DNA of 31,107 nucleotides from a virus, in the IMG/VR virus record IMGVR_UViG_3300025816_000049, positions 1 to 31,107 of that record, one strand, 5' to 3'. Below are positions 1 to 7,022 of this stretch, piece by piece (within the stretch, counting starts at the first letter, position 1; each line of letters opens with the position of its first letter). The position numbers and the translations under genes are program-made. The notes under the pieces are model-generated. The model saw only the letters and a program-made list of their open reading frames with translations. It did not search any database and was not told the DNA's origin.

Positions 1-1
1 T

Positions 2-151
2 GCGCATTATCGTAAAGCATTACAGTTACCAGACAATAATCCTGCTAAGCGTGATATAATTCACCATTGGGAATTAGAAATTATTAAACAAAAAAACGCA
101 TTACAAATGGACTTTGATGAACTACGATACTGTGACATAAATGTCACATAA
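2..151 (+). CDS. hypothetical protein, C-terminal part (cut by window edge)
   Basis: An open frame enters from the left edge and runs 49 codons to TAA at 149-151. The visible tail is charged and helix-prone, with a basic and acidic stretch ending CDINVT. I do not recognise it. Its last codons overlap the 18-bp palindrome at 131-148, so that regulatory-looking element lies inside the coding end. The other two forward frames have early stops, which supports this frame. Confidence 0.5.
   Translation, partial: AHYRKALQLPDNNPAKRDIIHHWELEIIKQKNALQMDFDELRYCDINVT
131..148. promoter_or_regulatory. 18-bp palindrome (operator-like), copy 1
   Basis: TGTGACATAAATGTCACA is an inverted repeat with 8-bp perfect arms around a 2-bp centre. 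It lies 45 bp upstream of the -35 box at 194. Three more copies precede similar promoters (8743, 21896, 23270). TGT-N12-ACA dimer sites are typical of bacterial regulators; which protein binds is unknown. Confidence 0.65.
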
Positions 152-193
152 TATACTGAATGCAAATTAAATGTATTTTACCGCATTTAACTA

Positions 194-222
194 TGTACAT
201 TGGTCTCCACTTATAGTATAAA
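194..222 (+). promoter_or_regulatory. early-type promoter (TGTACA family)
   Basis: The -35 box TGTACA (194-199) and the -10 box TATAAA (217-222) are separated by exactly 17 bp. The preceding CGCATTTAACTA element is shared with several other promoters in the window. It would start transcription about 25 bp before the gene at 253. Confidence 0.75.
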
Positions 223-252
223 GGTATCAAGAGATAAACAAAGGAAATCAAA

Positions 253-507
253 ATGAAACTCGTAAAAATCCAACGTGAAATCCTCGAAAATGCTGTTGCT
301 TCAGAAGCAAAAAACGGTGTACGTAAGCCAATTCACGTCAGCAACTTTGGTAAAGATCTTACTGGTTTCTCTAAGTCATATGCAAGATATTGCGGCAAAA
401 TGGAACAGCTTATCGAAGCTGGTTTTATTTCTCGTGATATTAATCCTAATGATGGATATGCTTATATCACATTCAAAGGTGAGAACTTTATCAATGCATA
501 CGTTTAA
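253..507 (+). CDS. small hypothetical protein, 84 aa
   Basis: The start is ATG at 253 after AAGGAA. The protein is basic at the N-terminus. Its C-terminal half (IEAGFISRD, then YAYITFKGENF) has the look of a winged-helix recognition helix followed by a beta wing, so a DNA-binding role is possible but not shown. It is the first gene behind the promoter at 194-222 and overlaps the next gene by 14 nt, so the two are probably co-transcribed early after infection. Confidence 0.8.
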   Translation: MKLVKIQREILENAVASEAKNGVRKPIHVSNFGKDLTGFSKSYARYCGKMEQLIEAGFISRDINPNDGYAYITFKGENFINAYV

Positions 508-727
508 AAAAATCACACAATGTAAAGTGACCGGTCGTAAACTTAAGAGACCTGAGTATCTTTACCGAGGTTTTAAGTTTAAAAGCGAACCATGGAAAAA
601 TTCATATGGTCATTGGATAGCCGTTCAAGTAAGTAAAAATGGTAACTGTTGGAAGTTTAGCCGCAATACTCGCAAAGATGTCAAGTACGACGTTGATTGT
701 TTATTAGATGGAACTTCTAGTGTTTGA
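494..727 (+). CDS. small hypothetical basic protein, 77 aa
   Basis: The start is ATG at 494, about nine bases after AAAGGTGAG, overlapping the gene before it. The protein is rich in Lys, Arg, Trp and Tyr, with alternating hydrophobic/polar stretches (WIAVQVSKNGNCWKFSRN) that suggest a small beta-sheet domain. Family not recognised. It sits in a run of tightly overlapping small genes leading to PhoH. Confidence 0.7.
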   Translation: MHTFKKITQCKVTGRKLKRPEYLYRGFKFKSEPWKNSYGHWIAVQVSKNGNCWKFSRNTRKDVKYDVDCLLDGTSSV

Positions 728-950
728 TATTGAATACAGAGTTATAGATACGATACAAATCGGCGGCCTTAAGGGTGGAACTTATTTACAACTCGTAATA
801 AATAAATATTCCACTGATTCTTCTCCAAGAGAATATATTAGGTCTTGGTCGGGCCTGTCTAAACAATGGAATATTATGTATAGATATAATGTAGAAGAAT
901 CATGGAACAAATGGAAAAGGACTGAAAAAACGTGCCAACGTATACATTAA
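708..950 (+). CDS. small hypothetical protein, 80 aa
   Basis: The start is ATG at 708, overlapping the previous gene by 20 nt, with no strong ribosome-binding site visible, so translational coupling is likely. The N-terminal half is beta-like (MELLVFDIEYRVIDTIQI) and the C-terminal half is Trp-, Arg- and Lys-rich. Not recognised. It overlaps the next gene by 19 nt, consistent with a single early transcript. Confidence 0.6.
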   Translation: MELLVFDIEYRVIDTIQIGGLKGGTYLQLVINKYSTDSSPREYIRSWSGLSKQWNIMYRYNVEESWNKWKRTEKTCQRIH

Positions 951-1165
951 AAAATATTAAAACAAATGATAGATGGGACACTATTTGTAGCTGGAATCAA
1001 TTACAAGAAATGTTAGAGCATGATCCTGAAATTATTCAAGTTCCTTCGGCCCCTCGAACAGTTGCCTCAAAGGGCGATACGTTTGGAAAAACGCCTGATG
1101 GTTTTAAAGATTTAAAAAGAAGAATGAAGAGTGGTTCTGGTAAAGGTAATACAATTAACATATGA
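932..1165 (+). CDS. conserved marine-phage protein (MPTYT... family), 77 aa
   Basis: The start is GTG at 932, giving MPTYTLKNIKTNDRWD. From memory this resembles a conserved family in T4-like marine phages whose N-terminus looks like the FmdB zinc-ribbon group but lacks the cysteine pairs. The tail DGFKDLKRRMKSGSGKGNTI is basic and glycine-rich. Function unknown; nucleic-acid binding is a guess from the tail. Its TGA overlaps the PhoH start (ATGA). Confidence 0.8.
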   Translation: MPTYTLKNIKTNDRWDTICSWNQLQEMLEHDPEIIQVPSAPRTVASKGDTFGKTPDGFKDLKRRMKSGSGKGNTINI

Positions 1166-1851
1166 CTAAAAAGAATAATTCGTTACAGGTTCATGCCGAA
1201 GAACTTATTCGTATTGAACCTATTACAGAAAATCAGCGATTAGCGTTTTCTGCTTGGCAAGAGAATAAAAACATAGTGTTATCAGGAAGTGCTGGTACTG
1301 GTAAAACCTTTATTGGCTTATATTTAGCTTTGAAAGCAATGCTTGATGAACCTGAAATTTATCGTGATATAACTATTATGAGATCTATTGTTCCTACGCG
1401 GGACGGCGGATTTCTTCCTGGTACAATAGAAGAAAAAAGAGAACCATTTAATTTGCCTTATAAATTCATATGTAATGAGTTGTTCGGTGAGTTTGGTTCT
1501 TATAATAAAATGATAAACGCAAAGCAGATAAAATTTGAATCTACTTCATATATTCGTGGTTGTACATTTGATCACTCAATTATTCTTATTGATGAAATGC
1601 AAAATTTAAACTTCCATGAATTAGACTCTGTTATTACACGTATTGGTAAAGATTGTCGTGTTATTTTTTGTGGCGATTATATGCAATCAGACTTTAAATT
1701 TGATGATGAGAAAGATGGTATTTTAAAGTTCTTAAAAATTGTAGAACAAATGAGATTTTTTGAAGTAGTTAAATTTGGATGGGAAGATATTGTAAGATCT
1801 GATTTAGTTCGTGATTATATAATGACAAAAGAAATGTTAGGAATATCATAG
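1162..1851 (+). CDS. phoH: PhoH-like ATPase
   Basis: This is a 229-aa P-loop protein. Walker A is GSAGTGKT (about residues 42-49) and Walker B is IILIDEMQN (about 139-147), followed by the GDYMQSD segment typical of PhoH. PhoH is a cytoplasmic ATPase related to RNA helicases and is common in marine phages; its role in infection is unsettled. Length fits the short phage form, which lacks the N-terminal PIN or KH domains of some bacterial relatives. The start overlaps the upstream stop. Confidence 0.93.
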   Translation: MTKKNNSLQVHAEELIRIEPITENQRLAFSAWQENKNIVLSGSAGTGKTFIGLYLALKAMLDEPEIYRDITIMRSIVPTRDGGFLPGTIEEKREPFNLPYKFICNELFGEFGSYNKMINAKQIKFESTSYIRGCTFDHSIILIDEMQNLNFHELDSVITRIGKDCRVIFCGDYMQSDFKFDDEKDGILKFLKIVEQMRFFEVVKFGWEDIVRSDLVRDYIMTKEMLGIS

Positions 1852-1860
1852 GAGAATTTA

Positions 1861-2028
1861 AATGAAAGATTGGGTTATTCAAAAAATCGGTGAAAAGACA
1901 TCGTTAAATGGAGCAGCTTTAATTGCTGTAGGTGTTATTGTTTTAATTGCTGGACCATTTGCTAAATTAGCAGCATATGCTGCAATTGCCTATGGCGCAT
2001 GGTGTATCTGGGATAATGGTGATGATTG
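1861..2028 (+). CDS. small membrane protein, 55 aa
   Basis: ATG at 1861 follows AGGAGAATTTAA. After about 20 polar residues comes a long hydrophobic stretch (about residues 18-50), enough for one long or two short membrane helices, ending in DNGDD. Not recognised. It overlaps the glutaredoxin start by 7 nt, lies between PhoH and glutaredoxin, and is presumably co-transcribed with them. Confidence 0.7.
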
Positions 2029-2270
2029 AAATTTATGGTACAAGTAGATGTGGTTATTGTAAGAAAGCTGTAGCATTAGCTGAATCATATAAATTAAAAT
2101 ATGAATATAAAGATGCAGAAGATTTAGATATATATGAACAGTTACTTAGTAAAATAGGTTCTGTTCCTACCGTTCCACAAATATTTTGGAACGACAAACA
2201 TATTGGAGGCTATGAAAGCTTTTCCTTAGAAATAGAAAACACACGGGAGTACGGACAAGATGGATTTTGA
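2022..2270 (+). CDS. glutaredoxin
   Basis: This 82-aa protein has the thioredoxin-fold pattern MIEIYGTSRCGYCKKA, with active-site CGYC at residues 10-13, the cis-proline segment GSVPTVPQIF, and the GGYESF glutathione-site loop. Phage glutaredoxins supply electrons to ribonucleotide reductase (T4 NrdC role); no reductase gene is in this window. I chose ATG 2022 because the glutaredoxin fold starts directly there; ATG 2016 is an alternative. It overlaps the endolysin start by 11 nt. Confidence 0.92.
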   Translation: MIEIYGTSRCGYCKKAVALAESYKLKYEYKDAEDLDIYEQLLSKIGSVPTVPQIFWNDKHIGGYESFSLEIENTREYGQDGF

Positions 2271-3099
2271 TTTTACAGAAGATCATGTCAAAACAATTCT
2301 ACATAAAAGCGATGTATCAGATTGGTACAATGCAATGGTAGAAATGTTTCCAAAATATGATATTACTACACCCAATCGGGTGGCTGGGTTTATTGCTCAG
2401 ACAGCACACGAGAGTGCAAGTTATAAAACAATTACTGAAAATCTAAATTATAGTGCAAAAGCACTTGATGCTATTTTTGGTAAATACTTTAAACGTGCTG
2501 GTGTCGATGCTCAAGGATATCATAGACAACCAGAAAAGATTGCTAATCGCATTTATGCCAATCGTATGGACAATGGAGATACTGCATCCGGCGATGGTTG
2601 GACATTTAGAGGTGGTGGAATTCTTCAGCTTACTGGTAGATATAACTATACCGAGTTTGGTAAGACTGTAGGAATGACTGCTGAAGAAGCTACTGATTAT
2701 GTACGAACACCTCAAGGTGCTATTGAATCAGCTTGCTGGTTTTGGAAGACTAATAACATTAATAAGTATTGTGATGCAGACGATATTGTTCGTATGACAA
2801 AACGTATTAATGGTGGAACCATTGGTCTTGCAGATCGTAAGAAGCATTATGCACATGCTCTTGAAGTACTTGGAGGTCATGTAGAATTTGATGATGATAA
2901 CGATGATGTTGAACTTAAATTGGTTCGTAGAGGATCAAAGGGTGATACAGTAAGAAAGCTTCAAGAATGTCTTGGTCTTGATGCCGATGGTGATTTTGGT
3001 CGTGGTACTGAAGCAGCACTTAAAGCATGGCAACTTGAAAATGGATGTACTCCAGACGGAATTGCAGGACCACAAACACTAGGCAAAATTTTCTCATAA
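2260..3099 (+). CDS. endolysin: GH19 chitinase/muramidase-like domain plus peptidoglycan-binding domain
   Basis: This 279-aa protein has two parts. Residues 1-200 match the GH19 fold: AQTAHESASYKTITENLNYS carries the catalytic Glu (HES, E51) and a second acidic residue (E60), followed by FRGGGILQLTGRYNY and CWFWKTNN. Residues about 205-278 form a PG_binding_1 repeat (LVRRGSKGDTVRKLQECLG ... TPDGIAGPQT). GH19 endolysins cut the peptidoglycan glycan backbone at the end of infection. An acidic linker (DDDNDDVE) joins the domains. No signal peptide, so a holin elsewhere is expected. Confidence 0.93.
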   Translation: MDFDFTEDHVKTILHKSDVSDWYNAMVEMFPKYDITTPNRVAGFIAQTAHESASYKTITENLNYSAKALDAIFGKYFKRAGVDAQGYHRQPEKIANRIYANRMDNGDTASGDGWTFRGGGILQLTGRYNYTEFGKTVGMTAEEATDYVRTPQGAIESACWFWKTNNINKYCDADDIVRMTKRINGGTIGLADRKKHYAHALEVLGGHVEFDDDNDDVELKLVRRGSKGDTVRKLQECLGLDADGDFGRGTEAALKAWQLENGCTPDGIAGPQTLGKIFS

Positions 3100-3120
3100 C
3101 ATAAAGGTGAAATAAGTAAG

Positions 3121-3309
3121 ATGGCTAAATTTGGTCGATTTGATCCACGTAATAAGAAACGTGACAGAAATAAAAATATGTCTCAAAGCAAAGATAATAG
3201 AATTAGAGATGTTGAAGAAAGAAAAACTGGTTTTAAAATACGAGGCCATAATATAGATTATGCAATGTATGAACGTCAAGATGAATTTAGTGATGATAAT
3301 GAAAGCTAA
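3121..3309 (+). CDS. small basic hypothetical protein, 62 aa
   Basis: The start is ATG at 3121 after AAAGGTGAAATAAGTAAG. The first 40 residues are very rich in Lys, Arg, Asn and Asp and likely disordered; the tail is acidic (DEFSDDNES). Not recognised. It lies between the endolysin and a HAD phosphatase in the same orientation with short spacers. Confidence 0.7.
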   Translation: MAKFGRFDPRNKKRDRNKNMSQSKDNRIRDVEERKTGFKIRGHNIDYAMYERQDEFSDDNES

Positions 3310-3312
3310 CTT

Positions 3313-3897
3313 ATGAATAAAATTATACTAACAGATTGTGATGGCGTTCTCCTAGATTGGGAGAGCGCTTTTACTGATTGGATGAGTCAACGAGGATTTA
3401 AAGTTGATGAAAACAATCGAAGAGAATACAATATGGGAAAACGCTATGGTATAAGCTCCGAAGAAAAAGATCAAATAGTACGAGCTTTTAACGAATCAGC
3501 ATGGATGAAATATTTAAATCCACTGCGTGATGCTGTATATTATGTAGATCTTTTACATCGTAAACATGGTTATACCTTTCATATGTGTACATCACTTACT
3601 ACAGATGAATATGCTCAAAAGTTAAGAATAGAAAATATTGAAAGATTATTTGGTAAGACTGCATTTACTAAATATATTTTTTGTGATACCGGTGCTGATA
3701 AAGATGAAGCACTTGAGCCATATAGAGATAGTGGATATCTTTGGGTAGAAGATAAAGTTGAAAATGCTGAACTTGGATTGCGAATAGGTTTAGATCCTGT
3801 TTTAATATCACATCCATGGAATAATAATTATGATAATGATTGTATTCCTAAATATTTTAGTTGGTGTAGTCTATATGAAGAGGAAATATTTGCATGA
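3313..3897 (+). CDS. HAD-superfamily phosphatase (nucleotidase-like)
   Basis: This 194-aa protein has HAD motif I DCDGVLLDW (catalytic D8 and D10), a motif II-like segment (MCTSLTTDEY) and motif III/IV-like VEDKVENAELG. The pattern resembles 5'(3')-deoxyribonucleotidases and the phosphatase domain of polynucleotide kinases; no kinase domain is present. A role in nucleotide salvage or DNA/RNA 3'-end repair is inference. It overlaps the next gene (ATGA). Confidence 0.82.
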   Translation: MNKIILTDCDGVLLDWESAFTDWMSQRGFKVDENNRREYNMGKRYGISSEEKDQIVRAFNESAWMKYLNPLRDAVYYVDLLHRKHGYTFHMCTSLTTDEYAQKLRIENIERLFGKTAFTKYIFCDTGADKDEALEPYRDSGYLWVEDKVENAELGLRIGLDPVLISHPWNNNYDNDCIPKYFSWCSLYEEEIFA

Positions 3898-4091
3898 GTA
3901 TCGCAGAAATTTTAAGTCTTCGTTTTCAATTTGAAGAAATTATTCAAAACTTTGTTATTCCTGATAACAGAAAAGCAAGTATTTTAGAAAATATCATATG
4001 GTTTAAAAAATATGGCAATAGAAAAAATAGATTTAGAACTGGTTATGATCAAGCTATGGAAATTGCTAATAAAATTTTAAAGAACATTTAA
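3894..4091 (+). CDS. small hypothetical protein, 65 aa
   Basis: ATG at 3894 overlaps the HAD gene stop. The protein is helical and basic at the C-terminus (RKNRFRTGYDQAMEIANKIL). Not recognised. It ends 10 nt before the first base-paired segment of the permuted tmRNA gene, so the tmRNA could be transcribed by readthrough from this operon. Confidence 0.7.
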   Translation: MSIAEILSLRFQFEEIIQNFVIPDNRKASILENIIWFKKYGNRKNRFRTGYDQAMEIANKILKNI

Positions 4092-4100
4092 CTTATATAT

Positions 4101-4167
4101 ACTATGTAGTTGATGATATTAACTAGATGCATACTGGACTCGGGGGCGGTACCCGACAGCTCCACCA
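4101..4167 (+). ncRNA. ssrA: permuted tmRNA: acceptor (3') piece
   Basis: The segment ends in CAGCTCC + ACCA (4157-4167), the alanine-type tmRNA acceptor end; CAGCTCC pairs with GGGGCTG at 4308-4314, which lies downstream rather than upstream. A five-pair T stem (TCGGG 4140-4144 with CCCGA 4152-4156) encloses a 7-nt loop GGCGGTA that lacks the usual TTC. Upstream bases 4102-4107 and 4118-4122 can pair with 4342-4347 and 4332-4336 of the coding piece. The 5' boundary is approximate. The order acceptor-spacer-coding piece is the circularly permuted, two-RNA tmRNA layout. Confidence 0.87.
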
Positions 4168-4182
4168 TAAGGACACTAAATA

Positions 4183-4320
4183 ATGGACTTTCATTGGATA
4201 AGTTGGACTAAAGGAGAACCCTTTCAATGGGGAGATTTTAGATACAATAACGGTAATCCATATAAAAATTACCGTATTGGTCCGTTACTTATTCGTGTCT
4301 TTTTGAGGGGGCTGAAATAG
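4183..4320 (+). CDS. 45-aa ORF inside the tmRNA intervening segment
   Basis: ATG at 4183 follows AAGGA (4169-4173) with about 9 nt spacing, and the frame runs 45 codons to TAG at 4318-4320. The product is Trp/Tyr/Phe-rich with a basic hydrophobic end (IGPLLIRVFLRGLK), not an obvious random translation. Nearly all of the 140-nt segment between the two tmRNA pieces is this ORF, and its last 13 nt are the first bases of the tmRNA coding piece. Cleavage to form the tmRNA 5' end would therefore cut this message. Not recognised. Confidence 0.5.
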   Translation: MDFHWISWTKGEPFQWGDFRYNNGNPYKNYRIGPLLIRVFLRGLK

Positions 4321-4478
4321 GATCGACAGGTGTTGACGGAAACATGGAGACTATCCCGATCTAAGCTGGGTTAACGCGAAGAACTTTACAAGTGCAAACA
4401 ATAATTGTGCTCCATCTGGTTACGCCCTAGCGGCCTAACACAGGGGGTTGGCGACTTACCTAGCAACAGAAAAGTCGT
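4308..4478 (+). ncRNA. ssrA: permuted tmRNA: coding (tag) piece
   Basis: It begins GGGGCTG followed by AAATAGGATCGACAGG, the conserved tmRNA 5' tRNA-like half. The tag frame starts at GCA 4394 and ends TAA 4436-4438, encoding ANNNCAPSGYALAA, whose YALAA end is the classic ClpXP degron. The stop lies in a hairpin region (CCCT/AGGG), as in known tmRNAs. The piece closes with a 6-bp hairpin (CGACTT 4452-4457, AAGTCG 4472-4477). Function by family knowledge: rescue of stalled ribosomes and tagging of the nascent chain, with SmpB. The 3' end is approximate. Confidence 0.92.
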
Positions 4479-4488
4479 ACTTATTTTT
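4451..4488 (+). terminator. hairpin plus T-rich run after tmRNA
   Basis: CGACTT/AAGTCG stem with a 14-nt loop is followed by TTATTTTT. It may terminate the tmRNA transcript or form the 3' end of the coding piece. The late promoter begins two bases later. Confidence 0.45.
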
Positions 4489-4489
4489 G

Positions 4490-4497
4490 TATAAATA
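4490..4497 (+). promoter_or_regulatory. T4-type late promoter
   Basis: TATAAATA, the gp55-type late promoter core, lies 25 bp before the lipoprotein start (4522) with AGGAG between. It separates the tmRNA from the late block downstream. Confidence 0.8.
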
Positions 4498-4521
4498 GTA
4501 TCGATAGACAGGAGTTTAACT

Positions 4522-5103
4522 ATGAGTAAACAACTATTGATATTGATATTATTAACACTAGCAGCATGCACATCAAAGCCTATTGTTTTGTATGCGCAAA
4601 CTGTAATAGACTCCACAACTGATAGTAAAAGCAAAACAGACTCTAAGGGTAGAACAATTGTAATTTCTCCTCCACCAAGTGCTATTTCTCCAAGTGCTGG
4701 AGGTAGTTCTCAAGATTTATGTACTGTTGGCATATCAGGTGCAGTACAAACACAAATTTTAGGTATATCAACTGGAGAAACTGTTACCGATCAGAATTGT
4801 GAAAGACTTAAAATATCAAAAACATTATATGACTTTGGAATGAAAGTTGCGGCAGTATCGGTCTTATGTCAAGACCGTAGAGTATACGATGCTATGGGAA
4901 TGGCAGGAACACCTTGTCCAATTTATGGTAAAATTGGCGAAGACGCAAAGGTTGAATGGAAAAAGCCATCAGGCAAAAAGAAAATTCCTGCAATAATTAT
5001 TCCGGAGACAAAAGCAGATGTTCAGAAAAGGCAATGGGATACTGGCAAAAGTGCTATTGGCGGTGCTCTTCTTATGCTTCTTTTGCTTGCCGCTGCCGGC
5101 TAG
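4522..5103 (+). CDS. lipoprotein, conserved in marine T4-like phages
   Basis: This 193-aa protein has a short signal peptide with lipobox LAAC (residues 13-16), predicting lipid attachment in the cell envelope. A Ser/Thr/Lys linker and a Pro/Ser stretch (ISPPPSAISPS) follow, then a conserved-looking domain (LCTVGISGAVQTQILGI ... NCERLKISKTLYDFGMKVAAVSVLCQD) with paired cysteines. The end is hydrophobic (GGALLMLLLLAAAG). From memory similar proteins recur in marine T4-like phages next to tail or envelope-interaction genes; function unknown. It has its own late promoter. Confidence 0.82.
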   Translation: MSKQLLILILLTLAACTSKPIVLYAQTVIDSTTDSKSKTDSKGRTIVISPPPSAISPSAGGSSQDLCTVGISGAVQTQILGISTGETVTDQNCERLKISKTLYDFGMKVAAVSVLCQDRRVYDAMGMAGTPCPIYGKIGEDAKVEWKKPSGKKKIPAIIIPETKADVQKRQWDTGKSAIGGALLMLLLLAAAG

Positions 5104-7018
5104 CTCTCAAGATTTAGTTTTAGAATCCACAAGTACACCAACCTCTTCTGGTGGTGCACCTACGTACGTAACAAATAATGATGGATCAATAACCACTAGT
5201 CCAGAAATTGGCGATCTTACTGATGGTACTATAACAATGGGTGCATGTGATGGTGGTTCAACACATTTAAATTTAATACCTTCGACTAGTAATACATGGG
5301 GCGGAAATGCTTTACAATGGGGAGCTTGTGCTGATAGCTTTGCATTAGGAATAGCTATAAATGAAGCTCTTTCAGATGCTGGTACTGGAATAAGTTTAGA
5401 TAAAATTCACTATCGTTGGAAATGGATAAATGGGTGTTTTAACGTAACTAAATCAGATGGTACTCAAATATATTGTGATGCTGATATATCAAGTAGACTT
5501 GATGAGAATATGAAAGCTACTGGTGAATATGCTGACCAGCTAGATACGTTAAATATTGTTGTTACTTTAACAGATGCTGCAGGAAATGTTGTAAAAACTA
5601 AAACTTATGATTATGATACATGGTATAGTTGGTATGAGGAAAATGCTCATAGTTCAAATGAAGAAGTAGAAGGTGGATCTGTATGGCAAATAGAACAAGA
5701 CTATATGGAGATATTTAATCATCTTACAGGATCTGGAACAATTTATACGCCAGCACAATTAGGTAATATTACATTTGTTACAACTGCACAAGACAATGGA
5801 CAATGGAACGGGTATTATGGTCCTGTAGTAAAAGATGGATCTATGTGGTTTACATATAGAAATAATCCTTGTGATTTAGACACTTTATATAATCCTACGT
5901 GCCCAGGCTATGCAGAAGCATATGTAGCATATCTTTATAATAAAGCTTGTGAAGCTGATACTTTATATGATTCTGGATGCCCAGGATACGATACAGCATA
6001 TCTTAATCAACAATGTAATATAGATCAGTTATATTCGCCATCTTGTCCTTTATATCAGGTTGCTTATTATAATCAACAATGTGAATTAGATAGTCAATAT
6101 GATCTGGGTTGTCCGAATTATATTGCTCCTAGCACAGAAAGCAATGTAGCAGTAACAGCCCCAGAGTCAATAGAAGAAATATTAGCAGAAACTAATATTA
6201 CATCTCAACCTATTGCTGAACTAAATGTTATTGTAGTACCAGATATTCCTATTATTCAACCAGTTATAATTCCTCAACCAGTAGTTGTAGAAGAAATTCC
6301 GGTTGTAAGTGATATTAGTACAGAATCTATAGAACAAGAAATAGCGCAAATAGAATTACAAGTGGAGGATGCGTCAAATGGACGACCTGAAACGGAAATT
6401 ATTGAATCAAATACCTCCGACTCAAATGGAGGAGATGGAGGAGGAGATTCAGGAGAAGGAGACCCTGGATCCGAGCCAGAGCCAGAGCCGCAAGAAAAAC
6501 CAACCGAGCCAGAAAAGAATGACGAATCTGAATCCGATACTGATGGAAAAAGTAAAGAATCATCCGATGATGAATCGAGCGAGTCCGAGAGTGATGACGG
6601 AGAAGAAAAAGACACTGGGGAAGATACTAGCTCTGAAGATAGTGATGAAAAGACTGAAAAAGATGAATCAGTAGATGAAAAACCAGCACCTAAAAAGCAA
6701 GATAAAAAACCTGAGCCTAGTGAAAAAGAAAAAAAAGATAGTAGAACAGAAAAGATTAAGGCCTTAGTTGCTGCTAAAATTGAAGGATTAAGAAAAAAAA
6801 TAGACAACGCAGATACAATTGAAGAGCAAATGGTAATTCAAGCACAGCTGCTAGCATTAATAGCATTTGTACCTGATTTCGATTATGGTGAAATGGAAGT
6901 ACCAGATATTTATTTCTATCCACCTAAGCCAACAGTTGATCATGAATTTTCAAGATGGTTTGTAAATGATCCTACATTCGGTGCGATGGAAGATTTACAA
7001 TATCCGAATTTAAGGTAA
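5018..7018 (+). CDS. large secreted protein with Cys-Pro repeats and acidic disordered region
   Basis: This 666-aa protein begins with a strong signal peptide (residues 1-30, ending LPASSQ). Residues about 50-280 form a domain rich in Gly, Asp and Trp. Four tandem units of about 23 residues follow (5870-6124), each with C-x5-Y-x3-CP-x-Y. Residues about 460-590 are an extremely acidic Ser/Glu/Asp/Pro segment, then a helical part and a C-terminal Tyr/Pro-rich part. Function unknown; surface or virion-associated adhesion is a guess. The signal peptide is read from the same DNA as the hydrophobic tail of the preceding lipoprotein (86-nt overlap). Confidence 0.85.
   Translation: MFRKGNGILAKVLLAVLFLCFFCLPLPASSQDLVLESTSTPTSSGGAPTYVTNNDGSITTSPEIGDLTDGTITMGACDGGSTHLNLIPSTSNTWGGNALQWGACADSFALGIAINEALSDAGTGISLDKIHYRWKWINGCFNVTKSDGTQIYCDADISSRLDENMKATGEYADQLDTLNIVVTLTDAAGNVVKTKTYDYDTWYSWYEENAHSSNEEVEGGSVWQIEQDYMEIFNHLTGSGTIYTPAQLGNITFVTTAQDNGQWNGYYGPVVKDGSMWFTYRNNPCDLDTLYNPTCPGYAEAYVAYLYNKACEADTLYDSGCPGYDTAYLNQQCNIDQLYSPSCPLYQVAYYNQQCELDSQYDLGCPNYIAPSTESNVAVTAPESIEEILAETNITSQPIAELNVIVVPDIPIIQPVIIPQPVVVEEIPVVSDISTESIEQEIAQIELQVEDASNGRPETEIIESNTSDSNGGDGGGDSGEGDPGSEPEPEPQEKPTEPEKNDESESDTDGKSKESSDDESSESESDDGEEKDTGEDTSSEDSDEKTEKDESVDEKPAPKKQDKKPEPSEKEKKDSRTEKIKALVAAKIEGLRKKIDNADTIEEQMVIQAQLLALIAFVPDFDYGEMEVPDIYFYPPKPTVDHEFSRWFVNDPTFGAMEDLQYPNLR
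5870..6124 (+). repeat. four tandem Cys-Pro coding repeats
   Basis: Four consecutive coding units of roughly 60-70 nt encode C-x5-Y-x3-CP-x-Y-x2-A-Y patterns (for example CDLDTLYNPTCPGYAEAY). The spacing of two Cys per unit suggests one disulfide per repeat outside the cytoplasm. The DNA repeats are diverged, so the array is old. Confidence 0.8.
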
Positions 7019-7022
7019 TGGC

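Noticed and set aside
131-148. Reading the palindrome as a CRP site
   Set aside because: CRP sites have TGTGA-N6-TCACA; here the gap is 8 bp, so the half-sites would not fit a standard CRP dimer.
2443-2715. Minus-strand ORF inside the endolysin gene
   Set aside because: Lies wholly within the conserved GH19 domain on the other strand.
3313-3897. Calling the HAD protein polynucleotide kinase
   Set aside because: No P-loop kinase domain; only the phosphatase half is supported.
6274-6807. Minus-strand ORF of 177 codons, very Ser-rich
   Set aside because: It is the antisense of the acidic Ser/Glu/Asp stretch of the 666-aa protein; composition follows from that, and it has no ribosome-binding site.
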